A stretch of 64,000 nt of DNA from Diadema setosum (taxonomy: Eukaryota; Echinodermata; Echinoidea; Diadematoida; Diadematidae). Positions within the stretch are counted from its first letter, which is position 1; each line of letters begins with the position of its first letter. The stretch lies in the NCBI RefSeq assembly GCF_964275005.1, contig NC_092699.1, forward strand, positions 24,444,981 through 24,508,980. Direction: 5' to 3'. The notes under the pieces are model-generated. The model was not told the DNA's origin. It saw nothing but the letters and a program-made list of their open reading frames with translations, and searched no databases. This document shows, piece after piece, positions 47,448 through 60,300 of the stretch. A program made the translations under genes and the position numbers.

Positions 47448-48387
47448 TCAGTTACGATCCTGAGAGACAGTAGGATTCGCCTTATCTTTTAATTTCTTGC
47501 GATTTCGCACTCTCCACACCACGTTTTCAGTCTCTTCTACAATGGCCTTCCTCTGCTTCTCTCCTTCATCACATCCATTCGGGCGGGGTCCCGACGAAGC
47601 ATCCTCCGAGGTCGTCACGGTGACACTCAGAACCGATCGCTTCATCTCGGGGTCCCTGCGTTTCATCACGATTGTCTCTGGCTCCAGTTTACTGTCCGTG
47701 GTGGGCAGCGACACGCCGTCCACCTGCCTTTGGGTCTGATCGGCCAGTTCCTCGCTCATGCTGAACCGCTTCACACGCGAACTGACGGACACACCCCTCC
47801 TCTCGTTCCCATTGACGATGCTTACATCACACTTCGTCCCATGACAATCCCCACTCTCGGCCCCTCCTCCGTGTCCTCCTGATGCTGCTGCTCCTACACT
47901 GCTCTCACCAGACAAGATCTTACTCTCATCGCAACGAGTTCTGACCTCGCTTTGTCCAGCACCGGAGCATTTCGAGTCTTTCTCTGCACTGGAGTTGTTG
48001 CCATGACAACACTGCTGGGCAACATCCAGTCCAATCTTTGCACCCACCACCCCATCCTCCTCACAATGATTTATCTTGGTTTGTTCCAGCAGAATCGCAT
48101 CCATCACAATCTGTTTGGCGCGGAGTCTCTCCAGGTCCTGCGGCTCGTCCTGATTCTGCGACGGATAACTTCGCCCCTGGCTCTCACCTCCGGCCTTCTC
48201 AATACATGATGCGTTGCTATGGTTACCCGCAACATCCGGCAATCCCCGACTACACTTACTATCATGATCCAGCGTGGAGCTAAGCACCAGTTGAGTCACT
48301 TGTTTTAGGTTGTCTTCCAATATCTTAGCATCCTCTGCACTTATCTTTCTTTCATCTTCATCGGTGGACGAACTTTCTGGTTTAGAC
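47448..48387 (-). CDS. RNF207: RNF207 exon (last): long disordered C-terminal tail
   Basis: The acceptor is TTTAAG at 48388-48393. Its first base completes the Arg codon split in the previous exon, and the frame runs 312 residues to a stop at 47448-47450. The composition is Ser/Glu/Gly-rich and probably disordered, ending in a basic VRNRKKLKDK that could act as a nuclear signal (inference). Confidence 0.88.
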
Positions 48388-51300
48388 CTTAAATGACATA
48401 TGAAAAAGATGAATCACACTTTGAGCACAGAACATAAAGTAGATAATCCACCATTCAAGAAAGCTAACACCATTGAAAAAAATTATTATCATGATTGAAA
48501 CATCGAATGAGAACAATCATACTTCAAGAAAGAAAATCCACATGACAATGACATCAAAAACTGCTAACCATAGAGACTATAATATAGTCTCTATGTTATA
48601 TTATATTCAAACAGAATAGCTTTGTCATTGATCATTACAAGACAGGAGTCTTTTCATTTGACTAATGAAAATTTTAGGGACACCAAGGGGGGGGGGGGGG
48701 GGAGGGGGGAGAGACAACAAGTACATTTTGAACCAGCTGTGACTATAAAAAGGAATAGCATTTGCATTTAATAACATACTTTTTCATCTTTACGACAGAA
48801 AATCATGAGAAATCTACATCATTAATCATATGTTTCACCTAGTGGTGTATTTCAGCAATTCTATTTGTAAATTTTTGTCCATACGCAACTTTATCTCAGC
48901 AATGACTTTCTGAAAGTATTTTCTGAGGACAGTGGGGGAGATGGGTGCGTTATTACTAAACTTCACGGCAAAGTCCTGAGGAGAGATTCACACGTACCAT
49001 GCTTACGGGACGAGCCTTGTAGGTAGTGGAATGTCATTCATGGAATGTTAGAGCTTGGCCACAACTTGGGAGTGTTAGCCACATCAAAAGCATCTGTCCT
49101 TTACACTACAGTCACACACAGGCACAGTACGGCGAATTTAAGTGGAATGGGTGTGAAATGTCCCCTGTCACGAGGGAGTACACACAAGGCATGCTGGGAT
49201 ATGTAGGGTGAGGTTAGGGCGCCCTCTGTCATCTGGTTGTGTCCATGCTGAGGTCCTCTGTTTCAATCACTCTCCTTGGCAAGAAACAGAGAAAAATATC
49301 ACCAGTCACACCCTTCAGACTTCTACAATAAACAGTCAAACCTACAATTTAAAGGACAAATTCACCTTCATTAACATAATGATTGAGAGAATGTAGCAAT
49401 GTTAGTAGAACACATCATTGAAAGTTTGAGGAAAATCGGACAATCCGTTCAGAAGTTATAAATTTTTTGTGCAGTCACCGCTGGATGAGAAGACTACTGC
49501 AGTGTATGATGTCATATGCGTACAACAATATAAGGAAAATATAAAGAGAATTTCACAAAATTTCATCTTTTGAAAAAAGTACACATTCCCTTGACACGTT
49601 ACTGACATATGTTATGGGTAATATTATTCCCATTGCCTTTAGAAAGAGGCAAGTCAAGTGCGAATAAAATGAAAATATGTTGGATTTTCTTTACATTTTT
49701 TTTATACTGTTGCACTCATATGACATCACAAGTCTTAGTAGTCTCCTCATCCAGCGGTTCCAACACAAAAATTTTAAAAATTCATAACTTTTGCATCGAC
49801 TGTCCAATTTTCCTCAAACTTTCACTGATATGTTCTATTAATATTGCTGCATTCTCTCAATCCTTATGTTTATGAAGGTGAACTTGTCCTTTAACTCAGT
49901 AATGGTCACCTGTCTATAGTGGTCATTTGTCTACAGGGGCTGGGCACTGGTACAATCATCTCCCCAAAGAAGAAATCATGCTTCAAAGACCTTCCATACA
50001 AGCAACTGCCCAATTTGTCCTGCTATGGGCAATACATCAATGTGTATGGTGGCCACAGGCTTCAGGCTGAAGACCATCTGCTGGCGTTCTGGTTTGTCAC
50101 TAATCTTCTTGCAAGAGTTCTAAATCACATGTCTTATCACCATGCTATTATACTTTTTGAAATGGCTTTCTCTATTTAAGACACTTCTGCCTAAGAGAAA
50201 ATTTTGCATCGAACAAACAGGTGCTCTTAACTTAGTTTGTTTTCTTCTGTTTTTTTTTTGTTAAAGCATACAACAATCGGTTTGAACTAAAAAGGTTTCA
50301 TAGTTTAATGTACACACAATATTAGAGAACAAAGACGTAGCTCAGATTCTAAAAAGTAAAAATATTGCTTCACGAGAGAGCCAGATGGTCACAAAGTCCA
50401 CAAACTATACACAGTGGCGATACTCTTATGATTCTCAGGCAACCAGCAGTTTAGGGATCTAACATATACATTTTTACTGCTAATAAATCTTTCAAGGCTA
50501 TGTAACAGACACTGCAAACACCTTTGCCTGTATGGCCAGCCTAATTGTACAATAGTCTAGAACAACAAAGTAAAGCATTAATGACAGCAATTCGTAATGA
50601 TCTTGAAGAGGTGTTTTTTTGTTTTGTTTTGTTTTGTTTTGTTTTGTTTTGTTTTGTTTTTCTTTTACCAACGTGAATAATGTTATGCATGAAGTCTATT
50701 GTATATCAGGTTTCAATTTCATAGACAGTTGCTATAACAACATCTCTTGCTACAATGGCAAGTGTCATGGTAATGACAAGAATCCCGCTCCCCAATTGGC
50801 TGTTGCTACAAGAGGTTTTCTTCCAACAAGAATAGCTATCCTTACGTCTTTATAATAAGAGACAGTGACTAAAGTCTTTATGAAATGAGATCATGATTAA
50901 TGCGTGGGAGAGACAACAGCAACACAGCACTCTGTTATATACATTGTAACACATACATGCAAGTTAAAGTTAAAATCTTGAGGTTTCTAATCAATCAGGT
51001 ATCTTTATCAAAGTGGTATTAAATTGATGAGGTATTGAGGATGTTTTTTTTTTTAACAATACAAATTATGAACACATTATCACTCTCTTTTCTCCCTCCT
51101 CATCTGTCATTCTGTCTGTCTGTCTGTCTGTCTGTCTATGTGTCCCTCTTTCTCTCTATCTTTGTGCTTTCTTTCCTACTGCTGCTCTCTCTTTCTCCCT
51201 CTATTTCTTATTGTCATTTTTCCTTCTTCTGACTCACTCGCTCTCTCTCTCTCTCTTCTTGCTGCATCTCCAGTGCTTTTTCTCTCACTTCGAGCATTAA

Positions 51301-54300
51301 TCTCTCTTACATTTTTCTCTGGCGGCAGAGCATATCTCCCTAACTCCAAACATCTCCTTTATCACCTCCCTCTTCAAAACGTGGAATTCTCTGTTCCGTT
51401 TTATAAGCATTTGTGACCGCCAAGCTCAAAACCCACAAAGAGCAGGTCAAAATGCATTTCCACTTTTCTACGTAGTTCAGTATCTCGATTATGGCTGTGT
51501 TATGACCAAATCTTGACTGAAGGTAGAGAAAGGCTTCTTCTCCTACAAGTTGAAGGTAAGAAAAACATCTAAAAATTTGAGTCGGTCAACCCAAATGAAA
51601 TATTTCAGTCAATTACACAGAATCCTAATCTGTGACTTTTTGTAGGTTTAGAGCAGGACAGTCACATTGGTCTAAATATCATTAGATGAGTGCAATGATG
51701 AGGAAGGCGATGCTACAGACTGCAGTGCGGGTGTGCAAACTGACCTGGGATCGATCTGCTGGGCCACCGCCTCAATGGATGAGATGTAGGGGGCGATCTG
51801 CCTAGCGATGGTTGCTAGGTGGCTGTTCTCCTGCTTCAGGTAGTTCATGTCTTTCAGCTGGGTCTGGTAGATGTCCTGTTCATTGGACACTCTGTCTAAC
51901 ATCTCCTGCCATATCTGGGACCATGGCACAAACAATTCAATTCAATTCAATTCAGTCTATTTTCACAAATTTAATGAAACACAACTAAATAATCTATTAA
52001 AGCATAAAGGCATATATGTACAAAGCAGAGGCTGTAAATAAAATGATATTTAGAAAGTGGTGGAATCAACATAGGCTAAGACCAGCTTTTAAAGGTTAAT
52101 CCCTAAGAAATATATTCAGTTCATAATCATAGACACAACAAAATACACATCACAAAGAAAGCCTTAAACAGAAGACACTACAAGGTACAGAATGTGCGAA
52201 AGGCAAAACAGGCATTCTTTTTAATAACCAGATGGCTAACACTTAGTACGGCAATCTAGCTCTTATAATAACAGTATGGTAGGAACAAACTCTTCTGCAG
52301 AAGTGTAGCATTTAAGGCCTTCACATTCTCAACCTTTTCTCTTACATTTTCCTTCCTAAACTGTGGACAACCCAATCTGAGACAGACTACAGTTGTATCT
52401 GGTAATTCTCTGAGCAGACCGAGTCATTCTACTTTCATTGATGAAGTCAGAAACTGTAATCAACTTTGTACTGCACTGTACTCAGCTCAGCCTACAATAC
52501 AGCTGTATATATGCAATATTCATTGCACTAGCTACCAAAAGGGCATACAAAACAACGACAACTACAACAACAAGAAGAAAAAAAATTCAGTGAAGATGCC
52601 CAATTTGATTGGCTAACTTTGCTTGGTGGGTGTGTACACAGCCGTCAAGTTTAACTGGCCAAAAATTCTCTCAAGTCTACCAGTTGGAGAAAAGATGCTC
52701 ATGGGGGTATTCACATCTCATGCAATAAAAACCAGCATCCTACCTTCTCAAAGATGATCTTCATGTGCTCTAGGGTGGCTGTGTGTGTGCTGATCTGGAT
52801 CTCCACCTGACTGCACTCATCCAGTATGTCTGTCACCTGGCAGATAAGACAGATCAACATGACTTCTCTCAGTCTACTAGAAACAGACTGTCGTGTGGTG
52901 CATTCATCAATCATTTTCAACACATCTACAACTCTGCCCAAGATTTCAAATTCTCATTCAAAGATCCTAAGCTGAAATTGGAGGAGCTGCTGCTGGCTGA
53001 TGGGGTCAAGGGTCAATGTATCCCCCTCCTACCCTCGCTTTGATGAAAAAGAATCTTCAAGCAGAACCCTCAGCAATGGATTTTGCTTTAACGTTTCAAG
53101 TATATTACATATTTTCCCACCCCATGTTTTTTTTTTTTTTTTGATTTTTAAAGAGCGAAAGTTTGTACAGACTTGCAACTGTTAAATGGTCAAAAGCGAG
53201 TATGGATTACTCACAACTGCAGTGAGTTCATCTACAATTATCACAAAATCAGCATACTGATGGTGGACATGCAACTGTGCAATTGTGCAAATATATTAAT
53301 GGATGAGACACTGCGTCATATGCTACATCCTAGCTTCAACCCAATGTCAACAATGTCACTGTGGTGGAAAAAAAAAACTTGACATTGTTTTCATAATATC
53401 GTGATTTGAAAAAGGCAGGAAGCCTTCAGACTATGGACTTTGCTGTCCTGGCAAAGGTCAGAAAACACAGGTAAACGAGTACAGTGATTTGAAGAGGAGA
53501 TGGTGCACATTTGTTACCTTTTCTCTCTTGGCCAGACACTTTCTCCTCGTGATGTCGCGGTGGATCTCCTGCACCTGTTCCTTCATCTTGTGGATGCGAT
53601 GCTGGAGCAGCTGGGAGAACAGAGAGACGAAGGTCAAGCTGACCATCTATAATTCTAGCGAGCATTTCACAGGAGAGCACATCACGGAACTTTAGCACAT
53701 GTTTCAGCATAACGTAATTCTAATCTGCTGCTGTATACGCCATACATTTCGCCAGGTTTTTATTTTTACAAATTTGCAACTCAGGTGCTTTTCACAAATT
53801 TAAAACATGCAAAATATATAACTCTGCTCCCAACATAAATGTGACATTCATACTTACATTTTTCAATTTATTTCTGTATTCCACATTCGTGAATATAACC
53901 ACTAACAAATTGTTGGGAAGTCCTGATTCACAAAAAATTTCACTCGTGAAATGTATTACCTACACACTGTTGATCACATAATTATGGACCAGAGATTGTT
54001 CTCTTATACCTTTTTTTTTTTTTACAATTACAAAATGTAAACAAATACAGAAGATATCAATAATATCAATAGTGATAATGATAAACATGGCGACAACAAC
54101 AATGACTGCAACGATGACAATGATACAATATTGAATAAATGATATTGATAACAGTGTTAATTAAAATGATAATAATAACAATAATAATATTAAATAATCT
54201 CAGTCATAATCAAAACAATGACAGTAGTGATAATAAAGAAAAAATCTCTTACAACTTCAGGTAATGGTGACTTCACAATTATTGACAAAGGCTACAGCAT

Positions 54301-57300
54301 ATCACACTACTTGTGATGAAAGGAGGTGAATCTGCTGCTACAAAATCCATTATCAGCCTAGAGAATGGTGAGGTGAGATATGATAGTTACCCTGAAGTTG
54401 GCCTCAAATGCCTTGCAGTGCTCCACAAATGGGCCGTTGCCCTCCTGCATGCGGTGCCGGATCGTGGTGGCAATCTTGCTCCCGCGCCGTATCCCCGACC
54501 CACTGGACAGCGACAGGTGGCGTGCCAGGGTGCTGGAGATGTAGGCATTGGAGAACTGGGGCAGTGTGGCTTCCCGAAGCCTGGTGAAGCAACCGCAAGG
54601 TTTGGTAGGAAGAAAACAAAAAATTGACATCTAATATGGAATGCAAATCATATGCAAACACATCCCACACCTATTTCAATGTATATTTTGAGACAAGTGA
54701 GATTGTTGAATCATGAACATCTGACATGGTGTTGTTTTGATTTGCGGTAAATCTGCATTATTACCTCGCAAATTACACTGTGCAACCTGTGAAATAAGCT
54801 CCTGGAGAACCCACCTGGGCGTGGACTGTTGGGGCATCGCTGCTGCCCCCACCGTTGGCATGGAAACGTGAATGATGGGAGAGCTGCTGCCACAGTCGGA
54901 GCAGTCGTCGAGGTGGACGTGGAGCAGCGGCTTGAGACACTTGGCAAACTTGGCCTCGTAGTGGGTGCTGATCTCACTGCTCTCAGCTGGCTGGAGCTGG
55001 TGGGGCTGGTGGGCGATGGCCTCTAGTCTTTCCATCAAAGACTGGAAAGCAGTAAGAGTGAAAACATAGTTCTCATATGCCTGCAAAACTGTTGATTTTT
55101 GCTCTAAAATGTACACATATGCAAGAGAAATATGTAAAATAACGCTGAAATAATGCAATTTCAGTTGGGTAATGACAAAAATGCAAAATATTAGCCAAAA
55201 AATTTTGTCAAAAGTACTACAGTCTCACAGCATGCCTGATTACGTATGCTACATAATTTTTTTTAAATAATTGATTATTGATAATCGACTAATCGGACCA
55301 TAGCGTTATCCACTGATCATCTACAGTAGAGTGAACTGCATGCAGCTCATTGGAAAATACTATTGCTAGGGCATGATCAATCATCACTTAACATTCTACC
55401 TACCCACTAATGAATGGGGAGGGCACTTCTATAATAAGAGACATATGCATACGATTGAAATCATTTTACACCTTTGATCTTAAAATACTCCAAAACAACT
55501 CATCATCCTGGCAAATTGCATCAGCCAGGTTCCTTTCTTAGTAGGCTCTTTTGATGCATTGCGAACAAATTCCAAATGGTGGAAGATGAATTCACAGCCC
55601 TTCTGAAAACTATGTTTTGGCTTTGATATGCATCACATAATCACTCATCATAAGATCTTAACATAGTATGCTCTACACAGGTATTCATGGACACTCACAA
55701 ATGGCACAGTACCAAGTTTGCACAAAAAACATATTGGCGAATGAAAACCACAGTATCATGTTCATCAATGCTTTCAGCTGTCGTCACATTTGCCTATTGC
55801 ACTTTGCAACTGTTGATTCCTTTGTATAGGAATAGGCCCATCACATAACATATGAATAGATCTCTTCCTCTGTTGGGATGATTAGCTCGTGACGCAGCCG
55901 TTATGCATCTTCCTTTCAAAATCAACCTGTGACTGAGGATGGAGCATTTTCGCAATGACTTTACAACACTCCAGACAATCACTACAACACATAACATGGA
56001 ATCTAACCCTTTGGGGGGGGGGGGGGGGGAAGAAGCTTTCAAGTATTGAATTATGCTATATCAGGTATTGCTCCTCAAAGAGTTGCAATTAATCCAAATG
56101 GAAACGTTTTGTCAACTGATCTGACTTATTTACTTTCAATTCTTATCAGTACAAGACTGTTGTAGCTCCTCTGTTGCTTTTCATCTTGTACCTATTATAT
56201 TATGATAAAGTTTGCCAAACAATTGTAAAAACCATAATGGCATAGCAATTCTCGTGATTTATAATAATTCTTGCAGTCTTACTTCTCACACACCTGGCTT
56301 ATGATTACCATAAAGTACGAGTCTTTCACAGTTTATGCCGATTTTGTGATAAATTCTGTGATACATTTCTGCCAATTTAATTAATTACCATGGGGCGTTC
56401 ATCATGTTCACTGCAAAATCATGAAACAAAACTGGCCTTTCATGGCTCATCCATGCACCAAGTTTGGTTTTGACTGAATTTCAACATTTATTGTTTAAGA
56501 TGCTGCCTTTTTTTTCTTTTTTCTTTTTTTGTGCATTTCGTGCAACCTAAAACTAGCGCAAAAATAAAAGCACGCGAATAATTTTGCTTGCCATATGTTC
56601 CAGTAGTTGATGTCTGGATTCCGCGGAATTAAAAACAAAACAAAATAAAACTTTAGTCGCGAAAATATCCACTTTTACAGTACTTCAATGGTCATACATT
56701 TGTAGGGAAGAGGACTTACTGAGTTGAGGTCCAGGAACTCATACATGTTAGCATTGTTGACAAACATGGTGCTGATGGAGAGATAGGTCTGAAGCGTGGG
56801 GAGGAGCGCGGCCAGGTTGGGAAGCTGATCCTTGAAGACCTGTTCCTTCTGGGCGTGTTGGCTGCAACAAACACAACACAGCAGGTAAGAAGGAATCTGA
56901 ATCATTTCCAGCTTTTGAATTTTCCATGCCAAATGTATTTGAAAAAAAGGGAAGAAAATAGCATGCTGCATCATGTTTCTACTCCCTCATGTTGTCCATT
57001 TTTGAAGAAAAACTTACTTTCGACATGGAACACCATCAAAAACTATGCCCTGACTATGTGAATCAATTTTTTTATAAATGACTCTATTTTGCAAATGCTG
57101 ATATCATTTCAACATCAGAAGATAATTTGTTTTGTTTCTGTGGCAGGACAGCAAGTGTGTTGATCGTAAGAGTCTGAGAGGAAAGATCAACAATTATTTC
57201 CCTTTGCCCGTATGTATCAACCAAGTGCTGAATTCATCATACTAGCTTGTTGTTGGACAGTCACATTTACAATTATTTCTTGAAGTCTTGAGAGCTCTCA

Positions 57301-60300
57301 TATTTTGAGTGATAATCACTGATTATTTTCATTCAAAATCCAAGGTACATTGGCTAAAGGCCAAAGAATTAACCTCTTAAAGAATGTACACAGACACACC
57401 TTCTCATGCATCAATAACTCTGCCCAGGGAGGCTATGTTTTTGCCAGTGTTGGTTTGTTTGTTTGTCTGCCTGTTTGCAACATAACTAAAAAAAAAAAAA
57501 TTGAGAACAGATTTGTATGAGGTCACCATCTGGATTCTAAGATTTTGTTGAATTTTTGGAAGGATTTTTTATCATTGGTAGAATAGGCCAATAAACAAGG
57601 AAATTCAAGTTGCATGTATTTCAGTGCTTATACGCAAACTGAGCACAGGCTCAATGAGCAGCAGGAAGCTAAAAGGCAGAGACACAAGAAATGATTCTTC
57701 ACCACTGGGAATCAGGACCATTTTCACATTTTTATGTGCATTTGGGTGGAAATAAGCTGCTGGTCTGCATTCTCTGAATGCTTTCCTAGTTCCTTATGAA
57801 GTCTGAAATTAAACAAATTTCTCCAGCTCCTCCAAGCACAGTCTGTCACTCACCTGTCTACATCCTTCAGGAGCTCCTCCTTCTTCAGGCTGATCCGCTC
57901 CTGCATGTCGGCACAGAGCTCCTGGATGGCCCCCCGCTCCTTCTCTGCGTTGGAGCGCACCTCCTGCATCAGGGCCTGGAACAGGATGATGGCATCGTGG
58001 ACCGAGTTCTGCAGGTCCCGGATGGTCCCGATGCGGTCTTCCAAGTGCCTGCAGCTCTGATTGTAGGCCGACTCCAGGTCCAGACAGAAGGCCCTGTCCT
58101 CCCTGAAAAGTGAAAAAATGTAGAACCCTGTTATAAAGAGGTTGGGTATATACAGTAGGACCTCAATTATCCGGCCATCGGTTATCCAGATTCTCTGTTA
58201 TTCGGACATCGACTGGCTGACATTTTAAAGAAATATCTTAATGTACTTTCAGTGCCAAATTTCACTCAAAACAAACACATGTTTACCCATTATCTTGCAA
58301 ATACATGATGGAACATATTCCAATCATCGCAGCGGACTGGAACTTTTCGGTCAGTTTGTGAGACGATGTCAATGACTGGCACTGGCACTGTGTGCACAGT
58401 AGTGGTTACAGCACAATACAGCGGCAGAATTCGATGAGTCGCAATATTGATCTCAACGTCAGTATCAACTTATGAAGTATGAAACATGACAATGCCATGC
58501 AGATAATCATGATATTAGTGAATCAGTATTGGAACAAGTGTATACCCTTAGCATGATATACTACAAAGTGCTGCATTTTGAGAGCATCTCTCTTATGCGG
58601 CCAAATTTATTATCCGTCCACCCGCTTTTCCCCGACATGGATGGATAATCAAGGTCCTACTGTTTAACAAAACCCTCTTCTCACAAGGTGATTTTCCAGG
58701 TTCCAACTCATTTTATTTCTTTTGTTTTTGTACCCTGATATTGTGAGAAACCTGATTTAGCAAGCTCATTGTTATGGCTTTTAAGTCCTTGTTGTTGTGA
58801 GGTGCCCCTGTTTTCACAAATTTGTGTCTCAGGGCAACTGTGAAAGTGAAAATCTATGCAAGGGTAATTTTTCACACTTGGTTGAGTAGAGTTTTGCAGT
58901 GAATATGATGAATATCTGAGGGCAATGACAGATACATGAAATCAGCAATGGGCCGAATGCATAAAACAAGCAATTGCTTGTAAGCAATTGCTTCAAGCAA
59001 AAGCACAAGCTCATCTAGCAAAAGATCTAGCTCAAGCAATTGCTCAAATCCATATGTATAACCTTTTGCTAGTGCTTATACCTTTTGCTTGTCCCGCACA
59101 AGCAATTGCTTGCGTTTTCAACAAAAGGGACGTCACGCCTGTGTGAACACAAGAACAAAGGCGAGTGTGGCAGCATGTATTTGAATGGGCATGTGTGCAG
59201 AAACATTTCCTGACATAGCAGAAGAGCTACACACACACACACCACATATCACTAGCTGATTCCCATCACTGCTTACAGTAGCCCAGATCTGCCAGATCTC
59301 ACGTGGAGAGGCGTCTTGCTCTCCACCGAAGTCAGACACCCTACCTGTTTTTCATCACATTTTGCGTGCTAACCACTGGACATTCCTGTTGTTGAAATGA
59401 AAAATTTCCTACTCTACTTATGAGTAATTTCTTGTAGATTTATACCACTCCTTCACAAGTGTGGTCTTTCTTCCATGAATATGAAAATGGTACTTAAAAG
59501 GGAACGTCCCAGATAAGCAAAAGCTCAAGCTCATTTTACAGAGCTTGGAAAATCGTAAGCAATTGCTAGCAAGAACTAGCAAAAGGTATGTTTTATGCAT
59601 ACGTTTTTAAGGAAATGCTTGGTCTCTAAGCAATTGCTTGCGGGCAGCAAGCAATTGCTTGTGCTTGTTAGCAAAAGCTTCTGCTCACAAGCAATTGCTT
59701 GTTTTTATGCATACGGATTCGAGTAAAAGGCTAGCACAAGCAATTGCTAGCGTTTATGCATCCGGCCCAATAAGTTCGAAAGACAAGTATTTGTTGGTGA
59801 TCACTAGCCAGGTGTGTAGAGATGGTATGAATTCAAGAATTATCATAATTCATAGAGACTGCTATGTCTGTCAATATGATGTTTACAATTGTTTGGCAAA
59901 GTTTATCATTACAGGTACAGGCTGAATAGCAACAAAAGAGTTACTGATAAGATTCTTGAATTAAGCACATGACAAATAAAATCAATCGACAGCACTTTGC
60001 CATTCCGATTAATTGTAAACTCTATAAGGGATTTGCATAAATCTTTGTTTTTATCTAATACATGATACATTGTCACTCAGGACTAAGAGATACTTGTCTG
60101 GGAAAAAAAATCCACATGCATGTTATCACTGTTGACACATTAGTAGTACTATACACACATACACTAATATTCTAATATTGTATAAGCCGAATATTTCGCA
60201 AGGTTTTTATTTTTGTGAATTTCACGAATCAGGTGCTATTAATGAATCTAAAAACATGCGAAAAATATTAACTCTGATCTCAAAATGGATGTGACGTTCA

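Larger units (their letters stand above)
48388..51744 (-). other. RNF207 last intron with repeats
   Basis: It contains a G run at about 48688-48705, a MITE (49353-49890), a TTTTG microsatellite (50620-50660), a TCTG/CT-rich tract (51110-51270) and an inverted-repeat element (51413-51660). Phases across this intron match directly, so no extra exon is needed. Confidence 0.6.

Noticed and set aside
47497..48283. Plus-strand frames opposite the RNF207 last exon
   Set aside because: They are shadow frames of the GC-rich coding exon on the minus strand.
51035..51416. Leu/Ser-rich frames in CT-rich DNA
   Set aside because: They come from a pyrimidine microsatellite in an RNF207 intron, opposite to the gene.
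51672..51744. Continuation of the RNF207 frame beyond 51745
   Set aside because: The donor CCCAG|GTCAGT at 51745 leaves phase 2, which exactly fits the last exon at 48387. Read-through would end the protein after about two dozen non-conserved residues; it remains possible as an isoform.
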